This document shows, one piece after another, positions 61,522 to 64,000 of a stretch of 64,000 bases of DNA. The stretch lies in contig AMWX01000002.1 in assembly GCA_000307935.1 (NCBI GenBank), forward strand, positions 62,001 to 126,000, given 5' to 3'. The stretch's first letter is position 1. The number at the start of each line of letters is the position of its first letter. Source of the DNA: SAR86 cluster bacterium SAR86E. Lineage in GTDB: Bacteria; Pseudomonadota; Gammaproteobacteria; Magnimaribacterales; D2472. Under the pieces are notes generated by a model that was given only the letters and a program-made list of their open reading frames with translations, had not been told where the DNA came from and did not search any database. Made by a program: the position numbers and the translations under genes.

Positions 61522-62654
61522 GAAAATTGGGCGATACAGATGTCTTTAATAAGACAGTTGCTCTTAGGGTTGATTTAAATGTTCCTGTAAAAGATGGCAA
61601 AGTTCTGGACGACACCAGAATTGTTGCAATCACTCCGACCCTTCAATACCTTCAAAAACAAAAATCAAAAGTAGTTTTGATTTCGCATTTTGGCAGACCT
61701 GAGCCAGGAATTTTTGATCAAAAATTTTCATTACTTCCTGTGGCCAAAAGACTTGAAGAAATTTTTAATACTCGGGTCCAATTATTTCAATATTTGAAAG
61801 ATATTAATTTTGATGATCATATTTCTTTGATTGAAAATATTCGATTTTTGCCAGGCGAGGTTCATAATGATCCAGACCTTTCCAGCCAACTCTCTGATTT
61901 AGCTGATGTATACATCTTTGATGCTTTTGGAACATCTCATCGTTCTCATGCTTCAACTTTTGGTGCAATCAACTCATCTGATACTTCTTGTGCTGGGCTT
62001 TTATTAGAAGAGGAGACAAATGCATTAATTAAAGCAATGGGCTCCAAAGAAACGCCAACCTTATCTATAGTTGGAGGTTCAAAAGTGTCTTCAAAATTAG
62101 ACGTCATTAAAAGTCTGTTGCATGTCTCCAATGAAGTGTTGACTGGAGGCGGAATTACAAATACTTTTTTAAAAGCGAGCGGGAATAATGTTGGAACCTC
62201 TCTTTATGAGGATTCTATGATAGAGCATGCCAAGGATTTACTTGCAACTAAAAAAATATTATTGCCTGAAGAAGTGGTGGTAAGTAAAAGTATTGAATCA
62301 AGCGAATCAAGAATCTGTACTGTTGATGGGGTTCAAGATCATGAGATGATACTTGATCAAATTCTAAGCCCAAAAGCCCGCGAAAAAATTGCGAAGGCAA
62401 AAAAAATTATTTGGAATGGACCTGTTGGTGTATTTGAGAAAAAGCTTTTCTCACAGGGCACTCAAGAACTTGCTGAGGCAATTGCATCTTCAAATGCTTA
62501 TAGTTTGGCAGGAGGAGGAGAAACTCTTCTAGCCATTAAAATGTTTACAGACAAAAGTAATATTTCATATTGTTCAACTGGCGGTGGCGCTTTTCTTGAA
62601 TTCATGGAGGGAAAAGCGCTACCATCACTGTCTGCTTTAGGTTTTAAATTTTGA
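61518..62654 (+). CDS. pgk: Phosphoglycerate kinase
   Basis: Pgk makes ATP from 1,3-bisphosphoglycerate. It has 378 residues with RVDLNVPVKDG, ISHFGRPEP, the hinge region, and WNGPVGVFE; the GGGETLLAI nucleotide loop is near the C-terminus. gapA, which often lies between tkt and pgk in gammaproteobacteria, is not present. Confidence 0.96.
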   Translation: MRKLGDTDVFNKTVALRVDLNVPVKDGKVLDDTRIVAITPTLQYLQKQKSKVVLISHFGRPEPGIFDQKFSLLPVAKRLEEIFNTRVQLFQYLKDINFDDHISLIENIRFLPGEVHNDPDLSSQLSDLADVYIFDAFGTSHRSHASTFGAINSSDTSCAGLLLEEETNALIKAMGSKETPTLSIVGGSKVSSKLDVIKSLLHVSNEVLTGGGITNTFLKASGNNVGTSLYEDSMIEHAKDLLATKKILLPEEVVVSKSIESSESRICTVDGVQDHEMILDQILSPKAREKIAKAKKIIWNGPVGVFEKKLFSQGTQELAEAIASSNAYSLAGGGETLLAIKMFTDKSNISYCSTGGGAFLEFMEGKALPSLSALGFKF

Positions 62655-62667
62655 ATAGGAGAGAACC

Positions 62668-63681
62668 ATGTCATTAAATACACTAGAAGAAATAGCTAAT
62701 TATATTGTTTCAGATGGGAAAGGAATTCTTGCGGCTGATGAGAGTAATCCAACTTGCGGTAAGCGCTTTGATTCTATAGGCGTTGAATCTACTGAAATTA
62801 ATAGACGTGATTATAGAGAAATGCTTTTTAGAGCCAGCGGGATGCAAGATAATATTGGTGGCGTAATCTTATTTGATGAAACAATCAGACAGAGTGCTGA
62901 AGATGGAACGTCGTTAGTTGAATTAATTAAAAGCCAAGGAGCCTTGCCAGGTATTAAGGTTGATAAGGGTCTAGCACCATTAGAATCTTCTCCTGAGGAA
63001 ACTGTGACCCAGGGACTGGATGGGCTTGATGAGAGATGTAAAGAGTATGTTTCGCTAGGAGCAAAATTTACCAAGTGGCGAGCAGTTATTAAAATATCTG
63101 AGAGTTTACCAACGGATGAGTGCATTGATGCAAACATGCAAGCGTTAGCAAAGTACGCAAAGATTGTTCAAAGCAATAATATGGTTCCCATGGTGGAACC
63201 AGAAGTTTTAATGGATGGAAGTCATACAATTGATCAGTGCTACGAGGCAACTAGCAAATCTTTAAGATCACTTTTTCAATGTTTAAATCAAGAAGGTGTG
63301 AATATTGCTGGCACTATCCTAAAACCAAATATGGTGACCTCTGGATCAACTGCAGAAAATCAAGCATCAGCGCAAGAAGTAGCCGAGATGACTGTTAAAT
63401 GTCTTAATGAGAATGTTCCTTCAGATCTTCCAGGCATAACTTTTCTTTCAGGTGGTCAATCTGATATTGATGCAACTGCTCACTTGGATGCAATGAATAA
63501 GATTGGTGGTTTTCCATGGAAGTTAAGCTTCTCTTATGGGAGAGCTTTACAGCAACCATCACTAAAAGCTTGGCTTGGTAAGGAAGAAAATATTCCTCTA
63601 GCTCAAGATGCTCTTTCGCATAGAGCTTTAATGAACAAGCTTGCCGCAAATGGCGCTTGGAATGCAAGCTTAGAAAAATAA
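62668..63681 (+). CDS. Fructose-bisphosphate aldolase, class I
   Basis: This is a Schiff-base (metal-independent) aldolase of glycolysis and gluconeogenesis. It has 337 residues and resembles the eukaryote-like class I family: GKGILAADESNPTCGKRF, FTKWRAV, the Schiff-base lysine in GTILKPNMV, and FLSGGQSD. It occupies the place where other gammaproteobacteria usually have class II fba. It starts 13 bp after pgk with a GGAGAG SD. Confidence 0.94.
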   Translation: MSLNTLEEIANYIVSDGKGILAADESNPTCGKRFDSIGVESTEINRRDYREMLFRASGMQDNIGGVILFDETIRQSAEDGTSLVELIKSQGALPGIKVDKGLAPLESSPEETVTQGLDGLDERCKEYVSLGAKFTKWRAVIKISESLPTDECIDANMQALAKYAKIVQSNNMVPMVEPEVLMDGSHTIDQCYEATSKSLRSLFQCLNQEGVNIAGTILKPNMVTSGSTAENQASAQEVAEMTVKCLNENVPSDLPGITFLSGGQSDIDATAHLDAMNKIGGFPWKLSFSYGRALQQPSLKAWLGKEENIPLAQDALSHRALMNKLAANGAWNASLEK

Positions 63682-63692
63682 CCTTCATTCTT

Positions 63693-64000
63693 TTGCAAGC
63701 CTTAGCTCAGCGAGTATCATCTGCAAAGATACATATTGACTCCAAGGTTTATTCTTCAATCAATAGGGGAGTCTTGGCCTATGTCTGCTTTGAAAAAGAT
63801 GACAGCGAAGAGGTCATAGAAAAATTTATACATAAAATTATAAATTTTTCTTTTTTTAAAGGAGATAGAGGCGTAATGTCTGCAAGTTTAAAGGAGATAA
63901 AGGGAGAATTGATGATTGTCAGTCAATTTACTTTGTCTGCTGTAACGAATAAGGGTAACAAACCGAGTTTTCATAAGTCAGCAGGTGCTGAGAAAGCTGA
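63693..64000 (+). CDS. dtd: D-aminoacyl-tRNA deacylase (5' part, cut by window)
   Basis: Dtd hydrolyses D-aminoacyl-tRNAs. About 102 residues are visible: LQALAQRVSSAKI at the N-terminus, FEKDDSEEV, and the active-site motif SQFTL with downstream KGNKPSFHKSAG. No ATG fits. The TTG at 63693-63695 gives a start aligned with the E. coli protein. It lies 11 bp after fba, so it may belong to the same operon. Confidence 0.85.
   Translation, partial: MQALAQRVSSAKIHIDSKVYSSINRGVLAYVCFEKDDSEEVIEKFIHKIINFSFFKGDRGVMSASLKEIKGELMIVSQFTLSAVTNKGNKPSFHKSAGAEKA

Overview
The window is a compact, AT-rich bacterial chromosome segment. Most spacers are under 100 bp and many genes overlap by a few bases. The gene order glmU-atpCDGAHFEBI-parB-parA-rsmG-mnmG-mnmE-yidC-yidD-rnpA-rpmH | dnaA-dnaN-recF-gyrB is the classic replication-origin neighbourhood of Pseudomonas-like gammaproteobacteria. 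Gamma-type DsbA/DsbB, UbiK, XerC/YigB/DUF484, LptM and a YheV-like protein support that placement. Low GC, streamlining, an aa3-type oxidase and a SAM-II/SAM-V-like leader suggest a marine lineage such as SAR86. This is an inference; no rRNA or other decisive marker is present.

Layout. 1-1126: glmU, cut by the window edge. 1159-7824: ATP synthase operon, read leftward, with a good promoter overlapping the parB stop. 7929-10097: parB, parA, rsmG. 10102-13432: mnmG and mnmE, separated by a 208-bp spacer holding a perfect DnaA box, a 14-bp-arm hairpin and a small ORF with a very strong Shine-Dalgarno (SD). 13438-15652: yidC, yidD, rnpA, rpmH. 15653-15828: rpmH/dnaA spacer with a second perfect DnaA box, from which all genes diverge. 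15829-21229: dnaA, dnaN, recF (with a parS-like site in its 3' end) and gyrB. 21226-30000: plsC-like, single-chain glyS, lpxL-like, trkH/trkA, fmt/def, then purE, tsaC and hemF. 30642-40010: aroE, a zinc-ribbon gene and a complete cytochrome c oxidase cluster (coxB, coxA, ctaG, coxC, SURF1, ctaA, ctaB, sco). 40007-45651: phosphatase, quinone reductase, gshA, pckA, dsbB. 45734-51535: polA, Coq4-like, engB, cytochrome c4, dsbA, cytochrome c5, ubiK. 51525-55867: yigB, xerC, DUF484, dapF, lysA, lptM. 55909-59360: metF-metK-ahcY behind a riboswitch-like leader. 59530-64000: tkt, pgk, class I fba and the start of dtd.

How the parts work together. The left and centre hold replication initiation (dnaA, dnaN, gyrB), origin segregation (parAB plus a parS-like site) and the MnmE/MnmG tRNA-modification pair. 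The oxidase cluster carries its own maturation factors: haem A synthesis by CtaB and CtaA, copper delivery by CtaG and Sco, and SURF1. With the ATP synthase it gives aerobic oxidative phosphorylation. The metF-metK-ahcY block makes and recycles S-adenosylmethionine and appears to sense it through its leader. I saw no tRNA or rRNA genes, insertion sequences, CRISPR arrays or phage genes, and no gene-free stretch over 300 bases.

The observations most worth a second look are the mnmG leader (hairpin plus small ORF), the sharp strand-composition switch at that spacer, an apparent ATT start for rsmG, the SAM riboswitch-like element before metF, a parS-like site in recF, an apparent frameshift at the start of plsC, and a terminator whose loop contains the lptM start codon.
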